Source of the DNA: Hyaloscypha bicolor E
Taxonomy: Eukaryota; Ascomycota; Leotiomycetes; Helotiales; Hyaloscyphaceae
Reading direction: 5' to 3'
Length of the DNA stretch: 64,000 nt
Assembly: GCF_002865645.1 (NCBI RefSeq)
Contig: NW_020194563.1
Span: 454,152 to 518,151, forward strand
A program made the translations under genes and the position numbers. This document shows positions 22,384 to 35,274 of the stretch, one piece after another (position 1 is the first letter of the stretch; every line of letters starts with the position of its first letter). The notes beneath the pieces are model-generated. The model was not told the DNA's origin, made no database searches, and worked only from the letters and a program-made list of their open reading frames with translations.

Positions 22384-24502
22384 CTATTTAAAGAAAGTAT
22401 CTAGAATTCCAGTCCTTTTCCAGTGCTTAAGGCACTCCCGTATCTCAATTATCTCGGCTTCTAGCTGCCCCCTATCCCAGCTTACCGTACGACGAGCCCC
22501 TGAAAAGACTCTCTCTGGTTCATCGCTCATTGGTACTATTGAGAGGATATCAATAGCCATACGAGAGAGCTTAGGCCAGCGTTACCTTTGCATATCTTGG
22601 CACTACCATACAAGGGCCCCCTTTTTACCAGGATCATACGATTCCTCCATATTAAAGTCCATATACTCGTCCCTACTTGCTGGCCTAGTAGCTGATTAAA
22701 GGGCTAAGGCAAGCCGATCGTAAGTATCGAGTGCTTCTGGCTCCTGAAAAGAGCTAGTAGTTAGAATAATTAGAGCTTGTGGCCCCTCGTCCCGATACCT
22801 TTCCCAGAGCTTTTTTACTCTTAGTAGAACTGGCTTTACCCACTTCTTTGGCCAGTGCATTTCAATATATCTTATACGGCATATAGGGTTCAGAATTAAA
22901 GCAGTAGTATAAATAGGAGACATATCTGTCTTTATATAGTACTTATCAAGTACTATATATGCGATATTCAGGCGTTAAAGGAAATCTTGGCTCTCTTTAT
23001 CCTTTTTCTTTTTATACTCAGCCTATAAAAGTTAATTAAGTAAAGACAAGGAAGAAAGGAAAGAGAGAAAGGAAAAGGGGTAAGCTTATAGTTATTTCTT
23101 GCAAGTATTTAATTAAAATATCCATTATAAAGAATATAGTATTAATGGATATAGAATCTCCCTCTATAGCAAAAGTAGCTCGTAAGAAGGAACTAAGGAA
23201 TTCCTTAATTATACGAAGCTTTTTCTAGTCTTAGTAGCTCAAAAGATCTAGTTCTAGCTCTTCCTCGTAGTCCTGGCAATACTTTTCTACTATAGGCCTT
23301 AAATTGAAAAGTATAAAAAGCATATTATACTAGCTATTCTATCTTATTCGATTATCCATTGGAATTAGCCTTTTCGTAAGAGCTTTGAAGGCTGCTATAC
23401 GGCCTGGTAATCCACGAATATAAATAATAATATTATATACTTGGCTAAGTAGTCCCAAGAGCCTAAACTTGGCCCTAATTACTTCCTTATCCGCAAGCTC
23501 TCTAGTCTCCTCCTGGCCATTATATAATTCAAGCTCTTTTACTCTAATTACGTCCGTAAATAGGAAGGCTTGGATAACAAGATTAATAATATGGCTAATA
23601 TAGCGAACTCGCCATTCCTCCGTATTCTACTCCCTGTTATATGACTCTGCTAAGAAGGCTTGAATATATTAATAAAGAACATTATTTGAGAAAGCATTAT
23701 TAGTAATAATAGCTCTAAGCTTTCGTATAATACCATAATCTTTAAGAACAGGGCAAAGAATAGAGAACTGGTCCTCTCTACTATGGCCAGGTACTCTCTG
23801 GAGAGCAAGAAGAGCTTTTTGCCTCTTATAATCGTATATAGTAAAGTATATATAAACTGCCAGAAGAAGTAATTAATTTGGGGAGGTCCAAATATCGAGC
23901 GAAATATAGATAAGTGAGACTGCCGATTAAAGGATCTTTCGTACGATAATCTTATGCTTTCCCCAAGCTTCTTTGACTTTATTATAAACTCCAGAGTAAG
24001 AGATTATAATCTTGCCCTTGCAAGCTCGATTCAGGACTTGGCAAAAGGTATGAAATTCCGGCCATTTAATAAGAGTAAAAGACAGATTCCGTATAATAAT
24101 CAGGGAGATTAGAGCTTCAGTAATAACTGCTATATTAAGGCAAGCTCCAAGGACCTTATTATCAAACTCCTTAATCCCATTTCCCTCCTCAGCTTGAGCT
24201 TCGTACCAGAGTTATTTAAGTTACTGGTTTGTAGTAATTTGGCTCTTACTTTTAGCCTTTAATATCGTAATTTGGTAGTAGCGGCTCAAATAATCCCCTA
24301 TATTTCTTGATATTCGTATACTATATGGCTCAGTTTCACAAAGGGTATAATAAAGAACGTCTTGCTTAAGATCATCTGGAGTAGGAATACGACAAAATTC
24401 CCAACAAGGTACTCTCAACTTTAATATATCTAGAGTACTTGGAGTGGAATCTACTAAAACTGATCGCGCAAACAATAAATCTGGTTCAAGTAAAGAAGAC
24501 AT
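22384..24502 (-). pseudogene. hAT transposase, inactivated
   Basis: The start ATG at 24502 opens a BED-finger-like N-terminus (VLYYTLCETEPYSIRISRN). The catalytic region follows after a stop and frame change: KIITSYSGVYNKVKEAWGKH, then YISLDIWTSPN, LLALQRVPGHSREDQF and TNNAFSNN, where hAT enzymes have (T/G)DNA, so one catalytic aspartate reads asparagine. The C-terminal dimerisation region is clear: LSIVPMSDEPERVFSGARRT, near 22520. Several TAA/TAG codons replace Q or W. The length fits a typical fungal hAT transposase of about 700 aa. Confidence 0.9.
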
Positions 24503-24610
24503 TTTGACAATATCTTTGGAAAAAATCAGTATGCGAGGCAGGGAAAATAGAGAGAAGAGAGAGAGAGAGAAGAAAAAAATGGGGGGATGCGGGGTAAAAG
24601 CGGTGGAACA

Positions 24611-24690
24611 ATCATTTAGTAATCGATTACCAATCGATTACAATCGATAGCTAATCAATAGTGCACACAATCGATTGCTAATCGATTACT
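24611..24690. promoter_or_regulatory. subterminal ATCGAT cluster, right end of hAT
   Basis: Five sites of the form (T/C)AATCGATT(A/G) or CAATCGATAG within 80 bp, mirroring the left-end cluster. Probable transposase binding sites by analogy with other hAT elements. Confidence 0.6.
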
Positions 24691-24719
24691 CAGCAATCGT
24701 TGCCGAGCCTGGTGCGCGG

Positions 24720-25500
24720 CTTGGATGTGACAATTCTCAGTCCTGAAACATCTCCCTGAGCGACTTATCGATGCCGCGAGTGAACGTGCTGAGGAGCATA
24801 TATGGGCCTCGGTGAATAAATACAGCCTCAACTGGAGAAGTTGTGTTGTTTTCAAAAGCTCAAAACTTGTCATGAGCACACTCCTCAAGACCTCCACATG
24901 GCCTGCCGCGAAGAACAAAACCTCGAGAGCAGAAGGTGTTTGGGTAGGTCATTGCAATCTCCAGGCAGCCCGACAAATGTTCTCATGCCTCGGTGGTTGC
25001 GCAAGCATCGCGAGAGCAGCCAACCCAGCGGCGGCAAAGGATGAGGAGTTCCGGAAGTGGTGCCTTCATATCTTTGCATCTGCCATGGAGTTGTGGTGGA
25101 GAGATTGGCATTCGTGAAAAAATGATCAGAAGGTCGGCAGAACTGTCCACGCTGGCAACATTGACAATGTTCCGGATACCTTCTTCGAACAGATCTACAG
25201 GAAAGAGCAAGTTTGGGAGCGGGAGATCAGCGACTGGAAGCAATCGATTTTCGATTCTTGGATCTATGAAAAAACATTGGATGTCGGCAACCTTGCAGTT
25301 CCAACCCTGTCGGGTGCACAGAGGAGGAATCTCGTAAGGCAGCTATCCAGGCTGTTGTCAATGCGGTGCAGGCCGAAAGCAAAGTGTTACAGAATGCACG
25401 CTCGGGAAGGAAGAGGATGCAGCCGGGCGTGGATGTCGTCAAGAACCAGACGAGAAAGAAAGTTGAGAGTGGGGAACTGCCGTTGAAGAGCAACCATTGC
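24720..25500 (+). pseudogene. SF1 helicase, C-terminal remnant
   Basis: Immediately after the hAT element one frame reads LDVTILSPETS, similar to the I-x-I-L-T-P-Y block of SF1 helicases. Longer frames follow (24812-25117 with ASVNKYSLNWRSCVVFKSSK; 24993-25337; 25277-25486), changing register several times. Motifs V and VI could not be found, so the boundary on this side is uncertain. It is the third piece of the gene begun at 7865. Confidence 0.45.
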
Positions 25501-26162
25501 GTCCCCCTCGGAGCAGCACAGGACCCATAAAGGGGCACAACGAGGAGCCGAAAAGTGATGACAAGGGTAGAATGAGGGACCCAACAATTTTTTCGAGGTC
25601 TGTGGGGGGACCACATAATGGAGAGACGTTTTCGAACTCGACGGTGGAGGCTTGCTCGCGAGTTGGAGGGTTACACTGAACAGCAATCGTGGTCGCATTT
25701 TTATGATCGAGGCTGTTCCGGTTGGGAAGCTGGAGTTGGGAAACATTTCAAGCGATTGGTCATGATGGCATTCTTAATGCATTGTCAACTCGTCAATAGC
25801 ACAAGCCGAACCGGATCTGCCAAAAGAAGTTCATGATTTAGAGTCCCCTTTGAATGCGTCTTGTGATACATAACACGTCATTTCCAAACAGACTAAATAG
25901 GGGCTGCGTAAGTAGGTGCAAATGCAAATTGCAAAAACCAGTTTTTCTCAGTTCAAGAGAGTGTATTGTGATCTTCGAGGTTCCCGCCCCCGCCCCGCCC
26001 CCCGGTAACAAAGCCGCGCAAGGGAAAGTAATCTTTTAGAAGATGGCTTAGTTAGAAGAGGGGAGTATTTAATCTTGGGAGGCCCCCGGCTCCAGGTCAT
26101 GTGATAGTGACATTTTACTTGGCACGTGAACAATATGCACATTGAGATCCAGAGGACTAATA
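25501..26162. other. no recognised gene
   Basis: Short open frames on both strands without coherent continuation. A C-rich stretch at about 25984-26004 stands out. The plus strand up to about 25830 may still belong to the decayed gene on the left. CACGTG at 26123-26128. Confidence 0.3.
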
Positions 26163-26372
26163 GGCAAAAGTGAACCATGTACCAGGTCAACCAATCTACC
26201 GGGTAAAAACACACGTCACATGACAACAAAGAGATTTGTAGAATTGTGGTATTTTTCTAGAAGAGAAGCGTGAAGCTCGTAGAAGCTTAGGGGCGAGGCT
26301 AAATACTCCTTAGCGCGATAATTAAGCGAAATACGTGCCAAAGGCTTAAGCGAATTTTCCCCCTCACAACCT
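26163..26372 (-). repeat. dispersed repeat, inverted copy of 45277-45488
   Basis: On the minus strand this stretch matches 45277-45488 with few differences, sharing GCGCTAAGGAGTATTTAGCC and AGCTTCTACGAGCTTCACGC among others. It has no coding content and no terminal repeats, so its mobile origin is unknown. Confidence 0.75.
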
Positions 26373-26511
26373 CGGCTATTTCGAGTAAACCAAAATCTCG
26401 CCTTGATGTCAAATTTTGCTTTCAATGGATTTCTTAACTGCGTCACAGCAAAAACAGATCCTCCGCTAGTTCACGGCTGGCGGAGAAATGCTCGACTAAG
26501 CTGCACTCGTC

Positions 26512-28135
26512 ATGATGCATCCCCTCGATGAGAAAGATGGTGCGAAACAGCGTACAACAAAGCGACAAAGCTCCTCAGGCAAAGGCATGGCGAAAGTTGG
26601 CGGCTCCCATACCGGGCGCACGGCAAGTCGTTACTCAGACGACTAAGAATACGAGCACTTGCCTGATAGCGACGACTCCCTTAGTGGCGAAATTGTGGAG
26701 CGTGAGAGAAAGAAGGAGAAAGGCGACCTCCGGTCTACGGAACAACGAGCAAAACCCAAAGCATACGTCCCACCACTGGATGCGCTGTCAATGCTCAGCC
26801 ATCAAAGTGAACAAAGGATTGCGAGAGCTACAACCAGGGACCAAATTCCTCCTCGAGATCTCTCACCGGAAAAGATGAACGACGACGAAGCCGGTTGCGA
26901 AAAGTGACAACGAAATTACCAAATTTTACCTGCAATGCTTGCACATGATGCTGCCAGAGGGCCAGTACAGAAACTTCGACTACCTTGTAGCTGCGAGAGG
27001 ATGTGCCAGCACGCCAAGCTCCAAAGAAGGAACGATCTCGTGGTTTGGCCGCACGACCCCCGGCCAGCCAGGATGACTTTACAATCAGAAACACACTCGG
27101 GGGTCGAACAATGGAGTTCGAGCAACAAGCGAGATCCACCGATAATGCATACAAAGCAGGAGTCGATGATGGGGTGACAGTTGTACTCAACAAAGCTACA
27201 TTGCCTGTTCATGTCAATATCTTCGTCGTTGGACACCACGGGGAGGATCGCCTGCTGTTCGAGGTGGATACTCTTCAGTGCATGGATTGTGGTGACGACA
27301 TAGATGCCGAGGGTATGGACGATCGGGTAAAAGTCGAGGAGGATAGTGATGGAGCTATTGAGATCATGGATCGCCTCCTTCTCGCTCCGACACGAATGGG
27401 TAAGCCGTTATGCTCAGGGTGATGTGTTGCGTTCATGGCTAACACTCTCAGATATCTCCAAGTCCCGTTTCCTACAGGAGCTATAGCAAATGGCCCAAGC
27501 TCTCTGAGAGTTCGTCGGAGGTCAAACGGTCTCAGATGTCATTCCGCCGTTAACCCAGCACACCGGGATTCCACCCAGCAACAAAGGGTCGACGCCCTGT
27601 ACATTGTATGTAAGTGTGCTACCAGAGCTACATGGCTCATACAAACCTCACTCACAGCTGACTGAGCTCACCATATCTTGTTCTGCAACTACCTCCAACT
27701 CTATCTGACCGGCCACAAAGACCGCAACCTCTCTCGCTGGACCCCGTTGGAAGTTATCAACTCCCTTCCGGAAAAGCTGCTCAATCCCACCAATGAGTTC
27801 CCTTCGGAGCCGTGTCGGCAAGTCAGGCAGTCGAACGGAATCTACAACACTATACTATACAAGAGCGCCAAGACTCCTCAGGGCGTCCTGTAAAACCCAT
27901 CGACAAGGCTGCCCAAGTTAACCACTTTAAGAATATCTTGGGTCTCGAATCCTTCATTGTTGGTCAGCTGTCAGAGGAGCAGATCGTTAATCCCCTGGAC
28001 ATTGCCCACTGGGACGATACTCAATCAACCGACTACATGTGTAAAAAGGGCCAAGACGTGACGTCAGGAACATCCATCAACCATCCCCTTCAATATGCAT
28101 CCCTCTTTCTCCATAAACTTCCGCCTGCAGCCTGA
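26512..28135 (+). pseudogene. decayed unrecognised gene with one intact intron
   Basis: A start at ATG 26512 or 26515 (MHPLDEKDGAKQ) leads into a charged N-terminus interrupted by TAA at about 26644, where CAA fits. Coding continues through frameshifts: SDNEITKFYLQCLHMMLPEG near 26907, then 27060-27399 with LPVHVNIFVVGHHGEDRLLF, an intron at 27400-27451, then FLQEL, KDRNLSRWTPLEVINSLPEK (27678-27893), and finally HFKNILGLESFIVGQLSEEQ to 28135. I do not recognise a domain. The acidic, soluble character suggests a nuclear or cytosolic protein, but function is unknown. At least three frameshifts and several C-to-T type stops are present. Confidence 0.55.
27400..27451 (+). other. spliceosomal intron in the decayed gene
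   Basis: Donor GTAAGC, branch site GGCTAAC and acceptor CTCTCAG, 52 bp in all; coding sense continues RM-D-ISKSRF across the junction with a split codon. This is a canonical short ascomycete intron and shows that the flanking sequence was once a real gene. Confidence 0.65.
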
Positions 28136-28799
28136 TCAAACGAACACACAACTTCTGCATTTCCAACGTATCGCAAGCATTCCCGAGCATAATCCTCAGC
28201 GTAAGACGGAAAGAGTGAATCATGCCACTTGTAACTGAGCCATTGACCGGCACGAAAAATGCACGTCTCGTAGAATTACATTGTTTTGCATTATTAGCCT
28301 AGTACCGTCGTCAAAGCATAATCGTAAGACTCGGCGCATTGTGCAAATAGTGAATCGTTCATCCCTGGTCGTATTATATATAATGCGAAAGAAATTTCAA
28401 CTTTCTCCCGACGTTCACTCATTTGAGGATATCCCAAAATTAGCCAATACAGAATCTCGATCTACTTAGGCCTCCTCCCTCCTCCTCCCTCCTCGCAAAA
28501 CTTCTTCGCGCTTTTAACTCGAAACGTCGTCAATCTTTCAAAACCCCCAACTTTACAGGTGTTAATTGCGATAATTCCATAGTAAGTATCCTTCCCCGGC
28601 TGTACTATACCAGCCCTGACTCAAGACTACCGGATTATATAACTATCGCTTCTTGTGACGGCGGGATCGAGGCAATGGCCAGGGCTCAAAAATCCAAGAA
28701 TCTCATGTATTGAAAATACTAAGCTAAAGAGAAGAAGGAGAGAGAGAGGGAAGGAAAGGGGATAAAAGGAGGGAAATACTAGCTAAAACCACTGAAACG
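28136..28799. other. intergenic, no recognised gene
   Basis: No convincing frame. It contains a CT-rich run near 28470-28492 and a GA-rich run at about 28729-28769, just before AT-rich sequence begins. Confidence 0.4.
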
Positions 28800-30336
28800 C
28801 CGGCTAGCTAGATAAAACCAGTTATACAATAGCCATAACTAGCTAGTACTATTATATTTCTATATTACCTCAAGTATGGCTTATAGAGACGGCTCCCGTA
28901 TAAGAACTATTCTACTAGTAAGTATATTTATCTAATATTATCTTTACTTTCTCCTAATACTAATATTTATTTTCTAAAGTTATAATAGTTATATTCTGTA
29001 TTTTATTTATTACTTGCCTTATAATATAGCTAGCCCTTATAGTAAATATAAAGTACTAATTTAATATATATATTAATATAATATAATACTTTCTTCTAAT
29101 ATTTCTTAAGGACCCGGAAAGTAGTAATATATAATATTTAGCGAAAAAGACTAAGATAATCTCGAGATATAAAGAAATAACCTAGTATATTCTAATTATA
29201 ATTTTATAAAATATATATTAGTAATAAGATATTTGGTTTTATAAAATTGAAATAAAATAGATTTTTTTACTAAAATACTTTTATTTATTAAAGTAATATA
29301 ATTAATAGTATTCTAAATAGGATATTTTTTATATCTTTTAGACTTATATCTAATAAACCTTAATAAATTAGATAATTATTTAGGGTATATTAATATAAAG
29401 ATATATATTATTTTTTCTTTTATTTATTTCTAGACTTTAAAAGCAAAATTATAAAATACTAGATTAAAAATATTAGATTTATAATTTTTTTTATAATAAA
29501 CTAGAAAAGAAAGAAAATACTTGAATTAAAAAATCTTTTATTTTTTAATCTTAGTAAAAATATCTATAATTTTCTAATTCTTTTAAATATTTTACAAAAA
29601 GTTAAACTTTATATTAGATCGAATTAATAATAAAGATTCCTCTAGTATATTTTAATATTAGTTAATTTTTTTTACTTATATTATAGAAGTTCTAAATAGT
29701 TCTAAATTATTATATTATTAATTCAAATTCTTTTTATTAGAATTAATAGCTATAAATCTACTTAATAAATACTTATTTTTTTACTATTTATAAGCCTTCT
29801 ATTTATATTAAGCCTTTTTATAAGTTTTTTTAGTAATTTATTTATAAATATATTTTAAAGAATTTCTAGTATTTATATCTATAATATAATTATTCTCTAT
29901 AAATAAAATAAAGAGTTATTAAAGCTTTAAAGTATTTTAATTATTTTTAGAATTAGTTTAATTAATATATTTTTATTTTTTCTATTATTAATATTATTAT
30001 TCTTATTAGTTTTAATAATAATTATATTAATATATATATATATAAATTTCTAAAAATAATAAAGCTATATTTATAATAAATAGTTATAATTACTAAATAA
30101 TTAGAATTATTAATAAAACTGGTTTTATTTTTAAGATTTATAATAATATTATTAAAGAAAATATAACTATTCTTATACCTTTAATAAATATTAATAGTTA
30201 TAATAATTAGATTCTTTAATTTATTATTTTTAGTAATAGTCTTAAAATATAGCTTTTATTATTATAAATAAATAATAATAATATAAATTTAGTTTAAGAA
30301 AATAGTATTTTTATTAAATATTAGAAATAATTAAAT

Positions 30337-30438
30337 ATTATTAAGAATAAAATATTATTAAGAATAAAATATTATTAAGAATAAAATATTATTAAGAATA
30401 AAATATTATTAAGAATAAAATATTATTAAGAATAAAAT
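30337..30438. repeat. 17-bp AT-rich tandem repeat
   Basis: Six near-perfect units of AAGAATAAAATATTATT inside the RIPped block. The homogeneity of the units within otherwise divergent sequence suggests expansion after RIP. Confidence 0.85.
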
Positions 30439-33400
30439 TAGTTACTTAAGTATTTTTTTTACTAATATTATTTATTTCTTTAAAATAAAAAATATTAGAT
30501 ATTAATTATAAAAAAAAAACTTAACTAATTAGTAATATTATAATTATATTTTTTCTAGTTTTTACTAGTATTATTATTTCCTAAAAGTTTAAAGATTTAG
30601 TCTATTATTTAAATAGAATTACTTTATAAAAGCTCTTTAGCTTTAGATTAGAACTAGTTTTAATTCTATTATTATAGAATAAAATATTTAAAGATTTAAA
30701 ACTACTAAAAGCTATCTAAAATTAATACTTTTATTTCTAATATAGCTAGATAATATTATTAAATCTCTTTAATATTAAAAGCTTTTACTAATTAGTAAAC
30801 TTATTTATAATATTCTTATTACTATTTTTAATATTTTTATTAAAAACGGAAAGTAGTAATTAAATAGAATTATTTACTAAAATATAAAAAGTATTAATTT
30901 TTTATATTAATAAGATTTTAATCTTAAAAGCTACTATGGCTTTATTTATAATATAGATTTTAGCTATATTAATTACTATTAGTCTTTATACTAAAATATT
31001 ATTTATAATTTTAACTAGTTCTATAATTATTTTAAAGATTAAATATTTAAATTAATTCTTATTTTTAAACTTTTTATTAAATTTTTATATATAAAAAAGG
31101 CTATTAAATATAGTATAGATATATTTATTTTTCCTTTTTATTAATATCTAAGTTTTAGCTTATAATAGTTTATTATAAGCTCTTTTTTATATTTTCTAAT
31201 AAAAATTATATAAAAATTATATTATAATTTATATTAGAAAACTATATTCTAATAAATAAATATTTATTAGTATTTATAGAATTTTATAAAATATATTCTA
31301 TAGAATTATTAATAATAAAGTTTATAGAAATATAATATTTAATTTTCTTATCTTAATATTATTATAATTTAAGAAATTTATTTGAAGCTATTATTTTATT
31401 TATTTTAAATATTTTCTTTTTAATAAAAATACTATATAAAATATAATAAATAAAATTTATAAAGTTATCTTTTTAGAATTAAATATAAGTTTTTATTATT
31501 TCGGCTTTATTTTTAGTATTAATATTATTTAAAAAATTATAATATTAAATTTTAGAAAGTAAAATCTTTTAAAAAATTATTTATTAATTAGTATAATTAT
31601 AATAATAAAAGAAAAAAAAATAGAACTACTAGAAATATTATTTTAATCTCTTATATTATTATTATTATTATTTTTTATAAGTTTAGGTTCTAGTATATAA
31701 ATATAATTCTTAATTTTAATATTTTTCAAATATCTCGAACTATTTTACTATTAATTTTATTCGGAATTTTATCTTTTATAATTAATTTATTTAATAAATA
31801 AAATATATTTAAAGCCTTAAATTAGTATTTTATAATTAATACTAATTCTTATAACTTAAAATAAATTTTATTAGTTTTAAACTTATTAGAAATCTTTTTA
31901 TTAAATATAATACTTTTAATAAATATCATTATATTATTTTGTTTTTTAAATATAAATATTTTCTAAATAGGCTTCTTTAGTTTATTATTTAATATTTTCT
32001 TTAAACTAATATAATTATTTGTTTTTTAGATTAGAATTTATTTTAAAGAAATAGATTTATTAATATTATTTTAAATAATAAAAGAAGTATTTAAATTATA
32101 TTTATTATTTTATATAAGTTATTAAATACTAGTAAAATTAGGTATTTTTATTTATAATAGCTATAATTTTACTAATTTATTTATTAATATTGTTTTAGAT
32201 AATAAAAGATATATTTAAATTATATTTATTATTTTTTATAAGAAATTAGAAATTAGTAAAATAATTTAAAAGATCTATAAAAAGAAATCTTACTAATTTC
32301 TAATTAAAATCTAAGATTATTATTTAAAACTAATAAAGAAATATATATTTTTAAGTTATCTAATTAATTAATAAATAGTTTCTAAAAGAAAATATATATT
32401 ATATAAATTAGTAAATATTAGTTATTATTATAAAAAATACTATATTTATTTTAATAATTAGTTCTAAATACTTATTTATAAATAAAATCTATTAAAAATA
32501 ATATTAGTAATAATTAATAATCTAATAGATTTATTAAATATCTTATATAAATTAGTATTTCTTAATAGTTTATTATAGTTATTAGTTATAAAATATAGGT
32601 TTAAAATAATATAATAATATTTAGTATATCTATTATATTATTATTAAAATTCTTAAAATTTGTTTCTATTATAATTATTTAAGAATTTACTTTTATTACT
32701 TAGCTTATATTTCTTTAAAATATAAAATTAGAAGAACTATTTACTATTTATTATATTAGTATTTTATAACTAATTATTTATAAATTAAATAAATTATTAA
32801 TTACTATATTAATAATTACTAATTCTTATAATTTAAAATAAATTATATTAGTTTTAGGCTTACTAGAAAACCTTTTATTTAAATATAGTTTTTATTAATA
32901 TATATTTATTATAAAGTAAAGATATAAAAGATAAATATTAGTATAGAAAATTATTATTAGATTTATAAAACTAGCTTTAATATTACTAATATCCTATATT
33001 TATATTTTATTTTCTAGATAAATCTTTTGAAAAATTCAATATATATTTCTAGATTCTGGTTATTTTTAAAAAGCTTATTTATATTTATTATTTTTTTATA
33101 AATTTGGAATAAAATAAAATACTTATTATTAAATTCTTTTATTTTAATTTATTAGAATTTATAAAACTTATTTTTTAAACTTTAATATATTATTAGATAT
33201 TTCTATAAATATTGAGTTTATAAATAATATATATTAATTCTAGTTCTTAAAAACCTCTTTAAGTTTAATATAATAATTAAGAATTTCTTTATTTTATATA
33301 ATTATTAGTTATTTTTTCTATATAGGATTTAATAAAATATATTTATTATATTTAATTATTAATATAATATTTATAAAAACTTTTATTTTAGCCAAATTAG

Positions 33401-33589
33401 GTAAATATAAATATAATATTTTTAAGTTTTATTAGAATATAAATATTTTTTATTATTAGTTTTAGTAAATTAAGCTCTTATATTAATATATTTTATAAAT
33501 AATTTAATAATATAGAAATATTTTTAGATTTATTATTTCGAGAAATATAAGATTAAGAATAACTAATAATAAATAACTAATCTAATATA

Positions 33590-34230
33590 GTATAATTAGA
33601 ATTAATTATTAGATTTCCTTTATTTTTATTTATATTAAGTTCGAATTTATTTATAAAAACTAAATTCTATTTTATAATAATTATATATAGTTTATAAATA
33701 TTTTAGCTTATTATAGAATTTAAATTTAAAAGTAGTTCTATTTTTTTTAGAATTCTAATTTTAAAGCTATAATAAAAACTTCTATTTATAGATTATTAAT
33801 AAAGAATTATATAATATATATAGCTTTATATATAAAATTATAAAAAAATTTATAGTTTTAGGTATTATTTTTTTATATATAAAATTAGTATTTAAAATAA
33901 AAGTAATAAGAATTTCTATTTAGTATAAGAACTAAAGAATTATTATTTATATATCTAAATTATTTAAATACTAATTAGAAATTATAAATTAAACTTTAAT
34001 ATTTTCTATAACTTTTTCTTTTTATTTTAAAATATATTATAAAAACGGGCTTTTTTATTAAAAATAATATTAAGGTATTTCTATAAAAAGTTATTAACTA
34101 ATTCTAAAATATATTTAATATTAATATTATTCTAAAAATTATTGAGTTTATTTTATAAAAAGATACTAGTAAATCGGGCTATAATTTGATTTTATACTAG
34201 GCTTTCCGGATTTAACTTCCTTAATCTTAT
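33590..34230 (-). repeat. RIPped inverted copy of 5042-5650
   Basis: The minus strand aligns along its length with 5042-5650. Conserved anchors include GTTAAATCCGGAAAGCCTAG (GTTAAACCCGGAAAGCCTAG at 5054) and AATTCGAAC followed by AAAGGAAATCTA (AATTCGAAC and AAGGGAAATCTA near 5610-5645). The differences are overwhelmingly C-to-T and G-to-A on the copy here. Confidence 0.8.
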
Positions 34231-35274
34231 ATTTAATAAAGCTCTTTTTTTATTTATATTTAAAATAAATACTAAAAAGTAAAATATAAATATAATAGAA
34301 ATATTTCTAGTAATTAGATTTAAGTTATTAATTAAAGATCTATTTAATATCTAGAATAGAACTAAACTAGTAAAATATATATACTATAAACTATTTTAAA
34401 AAATATTTCTTAAAAAAGGCTTTAGCTATAATAGAAATATTAGAACTAGTAAACCCAAGGCTTATATTTTTTAAGAATCCTATAACCTTAAGAATACTAT
34501 AATTTTTAGCTTTAGAAAAGTTATTATATCTATTATTAAGAATATATTCTAATATATTATTATTTCTTAGCTAGAAAATATTAAATAAAGAAATATATTA
34601 CTATATCTAGTATTTAAACTTAATTCTTTTCGGGATTTTTTTTTAGGTTTAAAAAAAAACTTAAATAATAAAATTAATAGGAAAGAATCTATTAATATTT
34701 CTAATAATCTGATTAATAGAAATATTAAGTATTATATATAGAAGAAGCTTTATTAATATATCCGGTAGAAATCATATTAATATAATATATATTATTAAGA
34801 TACTAGTCGGATTTGCCTTAAATATAGTAATAAATCATATATTAAATATATAGAGATACTATTCTGGTTATTAGTAAATAGAATATTTGGCTAAAGTGGG
34901 AGGGCAGGAAAATCGTAATATAGGAGAAGAGGGAATTAATATATCCTTAGTTATTAATATATCTTGTTTTCCTGCTCCGGTAATATATAGTCGGGGATAT
35001 ATCGAAGTAAGCAGATTTATCGAGGCTAGCAGATATATTGAGGTTAAGGTCTGGTACTAGGTCGAGCCAAAGGTCGAATGAGTCTCTATCTTTACCGTTT
35101 ATTAATTGCAGAAGAGGACTAATTGGCTCTTTATATGCTTTCGGTTTCAGGTAATAATAGGACCGGAGGCTGAAGGTGTAGTTATATGCTTTATGTATTG
35201 CGTATTACAAAGGTAATAAAAATCGGTTTAAGAGATTGCGAGAATAAGTTGAAGTTTGATATTATAATTAAGGT

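Larger units (their letters stand above)
22175..24711 (-). mobile_element. hAT DNA transposon, 2,537 bp, moderately RIPped
   Basis: Perfect 17-bp terminal inverted repeats CAGGCTCGGCAACGATT (22175-22191 and, inverted, 24695-24711) are flanked by the 8-bp duplication GTGCGCGG (22167-22174, 24712-24719), the hAT hallmark. Subterminal zones carry repeated ATCGAT motifs. The interior encodes a single hAT transposase on the minus strand, broken by stops. Stops fit C-to-T changes but RIP is far weaker than in the neighbouring chromovirus. Confidence 0.95.
28800..35000. mobile_element. RIP-saturated repeat block, class not determined
   Basis: About 6.2 kb with almost no CA or TG, the mark of RIP acting on both strands. 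The stretch at about 34230-33590, read on the minus strand, is a mutated copy of 5042-5650, so the block includes duplicated sequence related to the left end of the window. Internal duplications are visible: 31760-31960 resembles 32700-32910, and 31985-32150 resembles 32160-32275. No reverse transcriptase, integrase or transposase motif could be read, and no LTRs or inverted termini were found. The right border is gradual, between about 34.8 and 35.1 kb. Confidence 0.6.
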
